Positions 1-10,473 of a DNA stretch of 64,000 nt are shown piece by piece; position 1 is the stretch's first letter; each line of letters opens with the position of its first letter. The stretch covers positions 1,426,001 through 1,490,000 of the forward strand of contig KQ964247.1 of NCBI GenBank assembly GCA_001566295.1. Direction: 5' to 3'. Both the position numbers and the translations under genes were made by a program. The stretch is from Microdochium bolleyi (Eukaryota; Ascomycota; Sordariomycetes; Xylariales; Microdochiaceae). The notes below the pieces were generated by a model, which had not been told where the DNA came from, made no database searches, and saw only the letters and a list, made by a program, of their open reading frames with translations.

Positions 1-2507
1 TTGTCGGGGCCGTCGTCATGGTCCGGATATGGCATTGGTGGCAAGACAAGATCCGACAGGCAATCTACAAGCAGGATATGGAGCAGCACTATCGCGATCT
101 GTACAGCCTCGCCCCCGAAATCGCGCCAAGCGCGATGCAGACGAATGCTACGACACAGCACTTCTTCCCAGAAGATGGCGGCGAGAAGAAAGACTTCAAG
201 CCCAGGAGCGACTTTTCTGCAATCGGCCCCATCCTCGACACGCTGGCGTTGTTCCGCTGGGTCTTTTACCGGCCCATTCCCGATCTCGTCTGGCGCAAGT
301 GGCGCCTCACATTCTCATCGCTTGCCGTACTCGCGGTTGGCTTCATTGCGCTGGCATTCGTCTGCTTATACGTATTCCTCATCCAGCCTCTCTACTGGCA
401 GAGTATCAAGTTCGGCTCTCCACCGGTGGCTATTCGAGCCGGGATGATAGCCGTCGCCATGACACCGTGGATTATTGCGACCAGTATGAAGGCCAACCTT
501 CTCACCCTTGTTACAGGCATCGGCCCAGAGAGGCTCAATGTCTTCCATCGCTGGGCTGGATATCTTTGCCTGTTCCTCTCGCTTGTACACGCTGTGCCGT
601 TCTACGTCCAGCCGGTATGGGACGATGGCGGCATGGATGTCTTCGAGAGGCTCTTTCCCGAGGGCAGCGGCGTGATCTACGGCACAGGCATCGCGTGCCT
701 TGTTCCGCTCGCCTGGCTATGCATTGCGTCGCTCCCGTTCATTCGACGGATCGCCTTCGAAGTCTTTGTTACGCTTCATGTGCCCGTCGGCTTCGTGTAC
801 GTTGGCCTCTTGTTCTGGCACACGAAGAACTATCTGTCCTCATGGGACTTTCTGTGGGCAACAGTGGCCATCTGGGTCGTCTGCTACGCATACCGGTTTT
901 CGAAATTGAACTGGGTCAAGCCTTGGCGGTGGTCATTCATGGTCGGCGACGAGGCCGCCATCACGCTGATGGCCGAGGACGCCATTAAAATCACAGTCCC
1001 GACGCAAATGAAGTGGAAGCCCGGCCAATACGTCTACATCCGTATGCCTGGGATATCGTTCTTCGACAACCATCCCTTTACCATCTCGTCGCTGTGTAGC
1101 GATGACTTTCCTTCAGAGTACGGAGAGCAGTATCGCGACTGCACGATCGTATTCAAGCCGTACGGGGGCTTCACCAGGCGAGTCCTCGATATGGCAATCG
1201 AGAAGGGCCCGTTCCACACATACCGGGCATATCTTGATGGCCCGTATGGTGGCATGCGGCGCGAGCTCGCAGCGTTCGACACATGCATTCTCATTGCGGG
1301 TGGCAGTGGTGTGACTTCACTCATGTCACAGCTACTGAACCTCATCAAGCGCATGCGTGACGGCAAGGCCATCACGAAGAAGGTCGTGGTGATATGGGCC
1401 ATCAAACGACTGGAAGCACTAGACTGGTTCCGAGAGGAGCTCCGCATCTGCCGTGACTCGGCGCCGCCGGAGAGCGTGACCTGCAAGTTCTTCGTCACCT
1501 CGGCCGTGCGGCAGTCGCGGATACAGGCGCAAATCGGCAGGGCGCCACGGCCTCTCAGCCATGCTTTCCACGACAAGCTGGACGGCTTTGTCGCTGGGAT
1601 CGCCTCCAAGCGCAACTCGCAGTACATACGAGACGAGGCGCAAGGCGACCAGGACTACGAGCAACAGCTCCGAGCCGAGGACGAGGACCGCATCACCGCG
1701 CTTCCCCAGCAGAAATATCTACAGCCTCACCAACTGCCGCCGAGCCGCAACGGCGCGCCAGCCAACAGGCTTTCCGCCCAAGAGGACTCTCTACGGAGGC
1801 TGGAGGGCAGAGGCGACGAGGAAGAAGAGGTGGCAGGCGAACTGCCGCCTCCTTCGTCCCTGCCAATAGGACCAAACGGCTACCCGGTGGACAAGAAAGG
1901 CGGCGAGTTCCACTTCCCACCGCTCAAGATCCGCTCCGACCTGCAGCCACACTTCAACCACGCGCCTGCGTCGCCGCGGCGGGTGCCCCAACCTTCCCTC
2001 AAGATATCATCAGACTTTGATGCTGCAGGTATGGTCCAGCCGCAAGACCAGACGGCCCCCGAACTCCTGCGGCCCCCCGAGTTTGCGCACCTCCGGCCAC
2101 AGACCGACCTGCCCAGCCGGCGGGACGGCGGCGGCGGCGGCGACGACGGCCAGCCCCGCCCGACGTCGACGTTCGGTCCCCCTTCCGGTTTCGACTTTGG
2201 CTTCCCCGAGACCCCGACCGAGTTCCAGAAGAACCTGATGCGCTTCGCCTTCCCCGTCCCGCACCAGATCGACGGCGGCTGGAGCGTCGAGTACGGCCGG
2301 CCGGACCTGGGCTACATGCTGCGCGAGTGGACCACGGGCGGCGCCGACGGCCGGGGGATCCTGGGCCGCCGGACGGCCGTCTTCGTCTGCGGCCCGGCCA
2401 GCATGCGCGTCGGCGTCGCGAACACGGTCGCCAGGCTGCAGGCCGAGATCTGGGGCGACCCCATGCTCGAGGAGATATTCCTGCACACGGAGAACTATGC
2501 GCTCTGA
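1..2507 (+). CDS. Ferric reductase (FRE family), 5' truncated by window edge
   Basis: This is a membrane flavocytochrome that passes electrons from NADPH via FAD and two hemes to extracellular ferric iron. The frame is open to the left edge. The residues before the first Met at 18 (VGAVV, then MVRIWHWW) look like the end of a membrane helix, so the true start lies upstream. Numbering from Met18, two His pairs each 14 residues apart (H177/H191 and H254/H268) are the bis-heme ligands. HPFTISS near residue 352 is the FAD motif, GPYGG near 405 and GGSGVTS near 428 belong to the NADPH lobe, and VCGPASM near 790 is the C-terminal Cys-Gly loop. A long Pro/Arg/Asp/Glu-rich stretch of about 230 residues (around 505-735) interrupts the NADPH-binding domain and makes the protein longer than usual. 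The stop is at 2505-2507. The family call is secure; the substrate (iron or copper) is inferred. Confidence 0.9.
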   Translation, partial: VGAVVMVRIWHWWQDKIRQAIYKQDMEQHYRDLYSLAPEIAPSAMQTNATTQHFFPEDGGEKKDFKPRSDFSAIGPILDTLALFRWVFYRPIPDLVWRKWRLTFSSLAVLAVGFIALAFVCLYVFLIQPLYWQSIKFGSPPVAIRAGMIAVAMTPWIIATSMKANLLTLVTGIGPERLNVFHRWAGYLCLFLSLVHAVPFYVQPVWDDGGMDVFERLFPEGSGVIYGTGIACLVPLAWLCIASLPFIRRIAFEVFVTLHVPVGFVYVGLLFWHTKNYLSSWDFLWATVAIWVVCYAYRFSKLNWVKPWRWSFMVGDEAAITLMAEDAIKITVPTQMKWKPGQYVYIRMPGISFFDNHPFTISSLCSDDFPSEYGEQYRDCTIVFKPYGGFTRRVLDMAIEKGPFHTYRAYLDGPYGGMRRELAAFDTCILIAGGSGVTSLMSQLLNLIKRMRDGKAITKKVVVIWAIKRLEALDWFREELRICRDSAPPESVTCKFFVTSAVRQSRIQAQIGRAPRPLSHAFHDKLDGFVAGIASKRNSQYIRDEAQGDQDYEQQLRAEDEDRITALPQQKYLQPHQLPPSRNGAPANRLSAQEDSLRRLEGRGDEEEEVAGELPPPSSLPIGPNGYPVDKKGGEFHFPPLKIRSDLQPHFNHAPASPRRVPQPSLKISSDFDAAGMVQPQDQTAPELLRPPEFAHLRPQTDLPSRRDGGGGGDDGQPRPTSTFGPPSGFDFGFPETPTEFQKNLMRFAFPVPHQIDGGWSVEYGRPDLGYMLREWTTGGADGRGILGRRTAVFVCGPASMRVGVANTVARLQAEIWGDPMLEEIFLHTENYAL

Positions 2508-3058
2508 GACTCGAGCCACGCGCGTATCGTCGTCACAACGGCGAACTGCGTCGCCTCTCTTTCTCTCTTTCTCTCTTGTCTGGCGAAAGCTTCCTTCTTC
2601 AATTGTATAGTCTTTTTTTTGTATGTACCTGATCTGCTTCCCATTCAGCGTGCGGTCGTCTTTATTATATATCCCTGCCGTGGTGGTGGTTGTCTGGCGG
2701 TGGTGCTGGACACGTCGTGTATTTCATATATATGTACAGGCCAGGCCAGCAATGCAAAGAGGAATAAATATCCCATGAACGATGAGTCCTTGTCAAGGGT
2801 GCCATTATTCCGTCCGCATTATTTGTACTGGTGGCGATCATGACGCACGAATTCACAGAGCATTCGGAGGAGCGCCGGTCAGTGAAGGTAAGATTACTGT
2901 ATGTTGATAGACTGTGAGATTCCCCGGGATAACTATGCAGTTGTGTCGAAGATAATGTAGAGCTATGATCATACTGTTTGGTTCTAGTACTCCAGGCTCT
3001 TGGGCTGTGACATGCCCCAACTCAGAGGTCTCTATGCAACGGCGAAAGCGCCCATCGA
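2508..3058. other. Intergenic region between convergent genes
   Basis: This gap separates the 3' ends of the ferric reductase (+) and the choline kinase (-). It has a pyrimidine run near 2550-2580 (repeats of CTCTTT) and an AATAAA-like element near 2763 on the plus strand that could serve 3' end formation of the reductase. No gene is seen. Confidence 0.6.
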
Positions 3059-5715
3059 TCAGTACTTGATCCTCTTTAGCCTCTCGATGAGCGAAGCCGG
3101 CAATTCCTCCTCCTTCACGAGGCCCATCTCGACACAGTCGCCCCAGAAGAACAAGGCCCGCTCGTGTGTATACGCAAGGTAGTCGAACTCCTCATCCTCC
3201 TCGGCTTCCTCGGCCTCCACAGGCTCGCCTTTCTCGACGGCTTCTGCCCTGGCGTCCTTGTCCCGAGCGGCCGCCTCCTCCTCCTCCTTCTGCACTTGGC
3301 ATTCCTGAGCCGAGAGCGGCTCGCCCTTGTCCATGTCGAAGCCAGCGATGTTGGACTGCATGATGCCCCAGGCGATCCACATCGCACTGTTCGCAATGCG
3401 CCACAGCCTGGTCTCTTCCAGCAAGGCTTCAATCTGACGCTCGGCATCGTCGTCACGTCGCTTTTCTTCTTCTCTCCACCCACCTGCAGGCACACGCGCA
3501 TCCAACATGAACTCCACGATGGAGCTGGACGACCCCGTCGCCGCAGAGAGGCTAGGCGTGCCAGACGGTCCAATAGTGGGCGTGGCCAAGGGTGTAAGGT
3601 TAGGAGTTGAGGCTCCCGGATGAGGGTACTCAGGTCGATGGTCGATGTAAGCTTTCAGGAACCGCCGTTGCTCATCAGGCTTGGGATATGCGTGCACGTT
3701 GCAGGCGTAGGGCACTTTCTCGTCGTGGTAATTGTAGCACCACTCAGTGAAGTGGTTGGCAAACTCAAGACCCCTCGTGTTGGCCGCGGAGTATTCGAAG
3801 TCGATAACCACAAGCTGCTTGTGTTTGTAGTTCTCCTGTAATAGGGGCGACTGATCATCATCCGGCTGAACGCGGAGAATGTTGCCATATTGAGTCTGTA
3901 TACAGTCAGCTGGTGCTCAGTCGTAATTCGCGTGTGGCTTCGACTTACATCACTGTGCGCGAACACCAATTGGTCGAGAATGATCTCAGGCTTGCCATAG
4001 AGCTGGCTAAGATGCCGCCGGTAGCGCTCGACAGCTGCTTGGAAAATGGGCCACTCCACGCCGCAAACAAAGCCGCGAACCTTCCAATCCTGCTCGCAGC
4101 CCCGGAAAGGTCCATACTTGCCTGCGGCTACAAGACCATCGAGAAATCGGGCGGCCTTGGAGACCTTTGGCATCCAGCAATCCCAATTGTTCAGGACCGC
4201 AGGCCCACCCGCTCTTTCATCCCTTAGGAGCTCAATGCCATCATGAAGCTCGCGCATGCGCTTGGCAATCTGCTTGGAGGTGTCGGGATCTCTAAGGCTC
4301 TCGGCGTTGAGCGCAAGAGCGTTCAAGAACTCTTCGAAACGACCGTTGGTAAAGGTACCGAGGAGACGAGCACCGATCTTCTTGCGCGCCAGGCGCTTCA
4401 AGACATTGAGTTCGTGCTCCCTGTCGATAATGCTGTCTGCTTGCGCGCCGTATACCCTGAGCAACAGCTTCGCCGGCAACTTCTTAGATGTGTCCAAAGG
4501 AGTAAGCTGCTCTGGAGTAGGTGGTGTCACGACATATACGGCATTCGTCATAGCGCCACTCAGACGGCTGATCGAGATAAGATCTCCACCATCAAGCGGT
4601 ACCCGTCGCCATCCCTTGAGACGGAGAGTGTGAGTCAGCCGGATGACCTCATTCTTGAATGTCAGCCAACCCTCACGCTCCTTGCGCTCCTTGGAACTCA
4701 TTGTTGAGGAGTCTGCCTGCATGCTTCCTGCCTGTCCTCCCGACATGCTCATCGCCTTTGAATTGTCGAGCACCGCGTCACAAGTGGGAACGAGCGCATC
4801 GCCGTCAAGAAAGTCAGTGTCCGACGAGACAGTCCGGTTGAGAATCAGGGATCGCCGCCGGCCATGGGACCGCCTCCCTAGGCGAGGGCTATGATGCGGA
4901 ACAGCATTGAGTCCGAGGGCGTTCAGGCTGTCGTCCACGATCCGTTGCAGCCTGTCGAGCGACACCTCACTAGACTGTGAGTCTATCGAGTAGCTTCTGT
5001 GATGCCTGGTGGAGCTGGAAGTCGATGCAACTTCGCCTTGGTCTGGTGTCTCTTCAGCTTCTTTAGAAGCTTTGTGGCTGTGATGTCCACGTCTGAATCT
5101 GTGACCATGCCCTTGCCCATGCCTCTTGGTCCGCTCGTGTTGCAACCATTCAGCGACCTGTGCCAGCAGTCGTTCAGTCACGACATCGGGGCGGTGGCGA
5201 TGCTGTTTGGCCTGAGCTTGGGCATCCTCAGGGCCGTCCTGGCGCTGAGCTGCAGCGACGGCAGCGAGGCTGTTTAATGCCTCGATACTAGACGAACTCT
5301 TGATGGATGACCTTGAAGAGTTCTCCGTGGAGAGCGGTGGGCGGCCGGCGAGCCGGCGAGCCAGCCCAGCCGAGAAGCGCTTCCTGCGCTGCGTCTCTTC
5401 GCCTTCCTCTGGCTCGGGTTCAGGCTCGGCGATTTGGACAGCTGGCGCAACATGTTAGCTTAGTGCTCGATGAACGGCTAGACTAGAGCCCAGCTGGAGG
5501 TTGCAGCCAAGGGCTGTGCAGCCATAGTCATCGCCGTCAACGCAACGCATGGTCGCTCAAGAACCAAAGTGGGCAGAGTACGTAGGAAACCAACCTTTAG
5601 CAGGGCCGGACGGAATGGCAGCTGCCGAGCGCTCGGGATCATCGTCCGTCTTGAGTGCAGACCGTAGAGGCAGAGCGTTTCCAGCAGTGTTGCTGGCTGT
5701 AGGTGTAGACGACAT
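3059..5715 (-). CDS. Choline/ethanolamine kinase, 816 aa, three exons
   Basis: The enzyme phosphorylates choline or ethanolamine with ATP, the first step of the Kennedy pathway to phosphatidylcholine and phosphatidylethanolamine; it is cytosolic. Exons on the minus strand are 5715-5595, 5441-3949 and 3895-3059, and all joins are in frame (2451 nt). Intron 1 (5594-5442) starts GTTGGT and has a CTAAC branch; intron 2 (3948-3896) starts GTAAGT. The second splice creates the Brenner-type phosphotransferase motif AHSDTQYGNILR (catalytic D538, N543), followed by VVIDFEYS (metal-binding D570) and the family signature GLEFANHFTEW. The first ~230 residues are Ser/Arg/His-rich and disordered, and a ~40-residue acidic Glu/Ala stretch lies near the C-terminus. 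The protein is much longer than yeast CKI1 because of these tails. The usual HND of the motif is HSD here. Choline versus ethanolamine preference cannot be read. Confidence 0.92.
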
Positions 5716-7468
5716 GACGACGGCGGAGGCTCAGCTCTCTTTCTAGTCGGCGAGGGAGGGGAGGAGTAAGGGAACGTGTTGACTTGGTGGGGTTGGTGTT
5801 GCGAGGCTGTGACTGCCGTGGGACAGCTGTCGCCGCTGCAGCAAGTATCGTGAGATGGCCTTGTTGCAGAGCTTTGTGTTACGAGTCCTTGGCGTGCGTG
5901 GGTATGATGCCACGCGAGCTCGGGGTGTATGTGCAGGTAGAGAAGTGCAAGTCTGGCGGAGAGGCTGGCGAGGCGTCTCTGGAAGAGCGGTTGGCTGGCA
6001 CTTCGAAGATTGTGGTCAGCCGTTAGTGTGGTGGTGCGGTATCCACGTCAGGCTGAGAGCGGGCAGGAGCGGCCCCGTTTGTGTGGGAAGCTTGCAAGCT
6101 TGCGACCAGCAACCCAAGTCCAACACCGACAACCACAAACAGGGTCTTGGACTTCCAGAACAAGCCGAGAGGCGTTTGTGCATGGCGGATCTCGGCCGGG
6201 TCTATTGAAAGTCCTGCCGCCTGTCTCGTCTCCCCTTCTCCCCTCCTCTCCCTGATCACACTCGATCGCATGATCTCCAAGCTACACTCGGTACCTAAGG
6301 TAGAAAGCTTGTGGACAGCCGTGCTGCTGCTGTGCAATGCTTCCTCGAGAGGCTAGGTCCACAGGGTCACTTGACAAGTCGGGGCCCTGATAAAGGCCCA
6401 GGTCTGGATCCAAGCCACCAGTGCACTGCTCCGGGACCTGCCTACTCTGTACCGATTTCCACTCCCACACGCGGACAGTTTCCAGTCTTGTCCTCACACA
6501 GCACTGGCCCAGACCTGATTGTCCATTCGTGGCTCAGTCGCGAGGAGGAGGGGGGGACTCCCACACATACCTGCTCCGTAGAGCTAGCTGCCCGGGTCCG
6601 GGAAATGACGTTGTTAGCTCTTGGCGGGGGTGGGCATTCCGGTCCCCTATCTTCTTCACATGCCCCCAACCTGTCACAAAAGCGTTATCACAAGCAATTA
6701 TGTCACCAGACAATTCAAGGAGGGACACACTTGGGGACCGCCCACTTTTGGACCAAGTTTGCCCCTCTCTCTCTCGCTCGACTTGAGAAACTGTGGCCTT
6801 TCACAATCGACAATTGGCTTTCGTTTTCAAAGGGCGTCTCCTTCGCCTTGCATGAAAAACCCACGTGGCCCTGCTCTTGATTCTGATTCGTTGCTCGCGA
6901 ACGTCTCAATCACGATTCGGTGCGGCAATGTGGCAACCAGCTGGCTGGGAACTACAACGTTCAGGACATGTTGGACCTGTGGAAGCCATGGGAGGGCTAG
7001 CAAACAGGCCACAAGCCCGGGAGCTTCAGCAATATGAATAAGAAAAACAAAACAAAACAGGCTGACCGTGCATTCTGATGTCAAGGTCACCCGAGCAATA
7101 ACAAGCGACACTAGGATCTACTTCCCTGCACAGGGAAAAAGGCACGGGTCAAGTGGCGCACAGTTTGGGCTGTATCGCCTAGACTAAGAAATTGTTTAAA
7201 TCCTCTGGGATAGGTACCGTAGAGCCTCGAGGCACTCTCACCTGCTGGATGCTGTTGGCCAGTACGATGCTGTACAAACCTGCAGAAAGACAATCCTGTG
7301 ATCATCTGGCTCTGTCAAAGTCCTTGTTTCTATTGGCCTATAGTCAAGTTCGCGATTCCTTCGAGTCCCATGACAAGAAAAATAGCCTGACGTGCACGTA
7401 CTTAGCATTTCTTCCATAGCATGTGATACATGCACGACAATATCTTCAGGCTCGCTTCAAAACATCCT
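5716..7468. other. Intergenic region with promoter of the choline kinase
   Basis: No gene is supported in this 1.75 kb. It includes the 5' flank of the kinase (start at 5715) and the 3' flank of the HAD-family gene (stop at 7469). A small ATG-initiated ORF on the minus strand (6271-6023, 82 codons) has one hydrophobic segment and is described as a finding. Other open stretches have unnatural composition. Confidence 0.5.
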
Positions 7469-8899
7469 TCATCGCCAGCCCTCCTGCTTCAGAGCCCAGT
7501 CCAGAGCCCCCGCGACGTCATCCACAATCACCCGCGGCTCGTGCGCCGGGGGTCCTCTGTCTGCCGTCCACACGCCCGTCCGCACGAGCACCGACGTCCA
7601 GTCCGTGCCGGCGGGGCTCTCGTAGTCGTTGGCGCCGCGGATGTCGCTCTCCGGGTTGTCCCCGACCATGTACACCCGGGTCAGCGGCGGCACGGCACCG
7701 CTGTCTGGTGAGTCTGCATCTGTCGGCTCCACGCCGAGGACCTGCGCCCGGTGCGCGTTGAGAACGCGCTCCGCGTAGCGGTAGGTCTGCTTGTACGGTT
7801 TGCCGATCACCGTCCGGCGCAGCTCGGCCTGGCCCGCCGTCACCTCGCCCCAGATGCCCGCCATGGCGGCCTGGAACGCGCCTTGTCCGAAGCGCGGGAA
7901 GTGGTACCGCGCGGCCCAGAAGAGGTCTGGGTTCGAGAAGTACAGCGGCGGCTGGCCTCCTTCTTGCCATCCGGCGTTGGGCAGGTCCCGCTTGCCGTTC
8001 TTGGGCGAGTACGTGCCAAGCACGCCGCCGTCGGAGAGCAGCAGGTCCATGATGATCTGGATGTCGAGCGCCCAGTCGCGGGGGTCGTTGAAGACGAACA
8101 TGGCGTCGATCTTGGGCTGCGGCTCGGGCAGTGGCCTTGCGGTTTTTTCGTAGAGCTCCTCCATGAGCGGCTCGAACGGCCACACGGTCGGGTACGCCAT
8201 GAGGATGTCCGCAGGCGTGATGACATTCTTGAAGCCGTACGTCTCGGCGATGGTGCGCGATTTGGCCGCATTCGAGCCCGTGATGAGGATGTTCTTATCG
8301 TGCAGGCCCTCGGGTCCGTGGACGAGCTCTTGGAAGGGCGTGTGCGACTGGACAAAGTTGTCCGTCGTCAGAGGCACGTCGAGCTTTGCACTCAGGTCGG
8401 CCACCCGCTCCGTCTCATGCTTGCCGCCGCCGTTGGTGAGCAGGATGAACGGAATGTTGTTCTTCTGGAGGTAACGTAAGGTTTCTGTAGCGCCGGGAAT
8501 CGGCTTGGCCACGTGCAAAAGTACGCCGTCAATGCTGCGATAGAATCAGCGCTTGACCAAACAATTAAGGAGAGCTATGAAGCAGGCTGTCAAGCCCTCC
8601 CGAAAAGCAGCGGCGAGAATTGGGACTCACTCGAATGCGAATGCAAACGGCGGCACCTTGGGTTTGGTCTGGGTCGTCTGCTTGCCATCCGCGATGAATG
8701 TCCGGACACCACCTGCCTTCGCATTCCAGCTCCGAGGTAGGCCTGCCCGACGTCTTCCCTCGAGGATGCATCTGCTACTGGTCGCTGAAGATGATCCTGT
8801 CAACAAGGTCAAGGACGAGGATGCTCGCAGGTGGGGCTGCAGTGCCGCGGTGGTCCAGGGGACCGCACGCGTGCCGCTGCTCGACAGGAACGCCCTCAT
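7469..8899 (-). CDS. HAD-superfamily hydrolase, CECR5/HDHD5-like, two exons, 444 aa
   Basis: This is a predicted mitochondrial HAD-type phosphatase of the CECR5/HDHD5 class, related to NagD-like enzymes; the physiological substrate is unknown. Exons are 8899-8631 and 8534-7469 (1335 nt). The intron at 8630-8535 starts GTGAGT and ends CGCAG, and it splits the catalytic motif. Joining the exons gives FAFAFDIDGVLLH, with nucleophile D90 and D92 (HAD motif I). Motif II is LLTNGGG (T123), and motif IV is GDNPESD (around residues 381-387) near the C-terminus. The first ~65 residues are rich in Arg, Ser and Ala with few acidic residues, consistent with a mitochondrial presequence (inference). The start ATG at 8899 is the first in the exon. 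The intron splitting motif I at the junction of D90 explains why a single open frame does not show the active site. Confidence 0.88.
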
Positions 8900-9477
8900 C
8901 TTTCAGTGACTGGCTGTCCTGAAAGTACTCCTTGCAGCGCCCGGGAGGGCCAAGAATCGGTATTTGATATCGTCGGGTGCCCTAGATGTGAGTACCGTCC
9001 GGGGAGCGTACTGTGGTAAGTACTGAAGGTGTCTGGATGGTGTTCGGGTGGAACGGAGAGATGGTTCCTAAAGTGGCACGGAGCTAAAGTACCCATAGAT
9101 TTCCCAGACCACTGGCAATTAATTCCTCGACGTCAAGGTACGCCTTTCCGAAACCCCAATACACAACTCTTATGTGTCCTCGGCAGTCCTTGCTTCTACG
9201 TCGATGCGATCAATTCATGTCACGCAGTGTTCTCTATTATGCCGCTCTAACTCAGTGTCCAAGATGATTTTCAGCCGAGCTCTTCTTCAGTATATCGATA
9301 CAGCATTTCTACATGGTGTTCCTACATATGTGGTAAGGGGGTGGTGAGGGCAGATTGGACACAGGTTGCAGAACTCGTGCAGGCATCATTTTGCAAGCTG
9401 AAGCCTCTCAGCTCCTTTCCCGAATCATGCCTACAGTAGGTCCCTCTCGTCTGCGTCCTCCTGCGATGTGCCTTGTC
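8900..9477. other. Intergenic region
   Basis: This spans the 3' end of SCO1 to the start of the HAD-family gene, both on the minus strand, and must contain the latter's promoter. I see no gene or distinctive repeat in it. Confidence 0.55.
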
Positions 9478-10473
9478 TCACCGACCCAGCGTGCCCTTCC
9501 AGTCCTTCATGTGATCCAGAATGACCCTAGCCGCCGCCTCGGGGCTGTGCTGCCTGCCGAGCGCCTCGACGAAGTCACCCTGCGGATCCATCAGGTAGAA
9601 GTAGATGCTGTGATCAACAAGGTAGTCCTGCCCGGGCTTCACGTGCTGGGGCGTGCTGAAGTACACGCGGTACGCCTTGCACACGGCCTTGATCTGCTCG
9701 TACGTGCCCGTGAGCCCGACGAAGCTCGGGTGGAACTCGGCGAGGTACGACTTGAGCACCTTGGGATCGTCGCGTGCAGGGTCGCAGGTGATGAAGATGG
9801 GCTTCAGGCCGTTCGGCACCTCGGCCTCGACAAGGTCGAACATACGTGCCATCTTGTCGAGCTCTTCGGGGCAGATGTCGGGGCAGTGCGTGAAGCCGAA
9901 GTAGACCTGTCGGCAAAATTCTCGAGTTAGCATTCTGTCCCCTCTTCTTTCACCACGGTGGAAGCACGAGCGGCAGAGAAATGCCCCGGAGTACACTGCA
10001 GACAAACAACATGAACTTACCAGAGAATACTGGCCCAGCATATCCGCGCTCGAGAACGGCTTCCCGTCCTGGTCGACCAGGTCAAAGTCGCCGCCGACCT
10101 TTGGTCGCCCAACACCTTTCGTCGCCTCGGCTACACGTTTGCGGTGCATCCGCTCCTTCTCGTGCTCAAAGTACCACACCAAGCCACCGCTCGTGACGAC
10201 AAACAGGAGGCCCGCCTTCCACGAAAAGGGCCCTGTGCGATATCTGCTCTTGGCCTCCTCGACCGTCTTGCCGGACTTCCACCGTCGCTGGTGGTGGATG
10301 GGCTGGATGCATCGCGGCCGCTGCGGTGCGGGGCATCTCGTCTGGCATGGCGGCGCTGGAGTCGAGGTCGAGAAGAAGCGCTGGCATGCTGCGACTGGCA
10401 ATCGTGACGGCGCAGCATCGAGCAGCGAGCGCTGCAGGAGCGGCCGCGCCGCAGTGCTCAGCGATCGTGACAT
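9478..10473 (-). CDS. SCO1: SCO1 copper chaperone for cytochrome c oxidase, two exons, 293 aa
   Basis: SCO1 sits in the mitochondrial inner membrane facing the intermembrane space and delivers copper to the CuA site of cytochrome oxidase subunit 2. Exons are 10473-10021 and 9906-9478, with the intron at 10020-9907 (GTAAGT ... GACAG). Splicing joins GQYSL to VYFGFTHCPDIC, the family signature. C159 and C163 are the copper-binding Cys pair, and H250 in DYLVDHSIYF is the third ligand. The N-terminus (MSRSLSTAARPLLQRS) is a basic mitochondrial presequence, and one transmembrane helix lies near residues 88-104. Thioredoxin-fold landmarks such as FITCDPARD are present. The length fits the family. 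The intron is 114 nt, a multiple of three, and has no in-frame stop, so an unspliced mRNA would still be translated (see finding). Confidence 0.95.
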   Translation of the reverse strand: MSRSLSTAARPLLQRSLLDAAPSRLPVAACQRFFSTSTPAPPCQTRCPAPQRPRCIQPIHHQRRWKSGKTVEEAKSRYRTGPFSWKAGLLFVVTSGGLVWYFEHEKERMHRKRVAEATKGVGRPKVGGDFDLVDQDGKPFSSADMLGQYSLVSSCCLSAVYSGAFLCRSCFHRGERRGDRMLTREFCRQVYFGFTHCPDICPEELDKMARMFDLVEAEVPNGLKPIFITCDPARDDPKVLKSYLAEFHPSFVGLTGTYEQIKAVCKAYRVYFSTPQHVKPGQDYLVDHSIYFYLMDPQGDFVEALGRQHSPEAAARVILDHMKDWKGTLGR

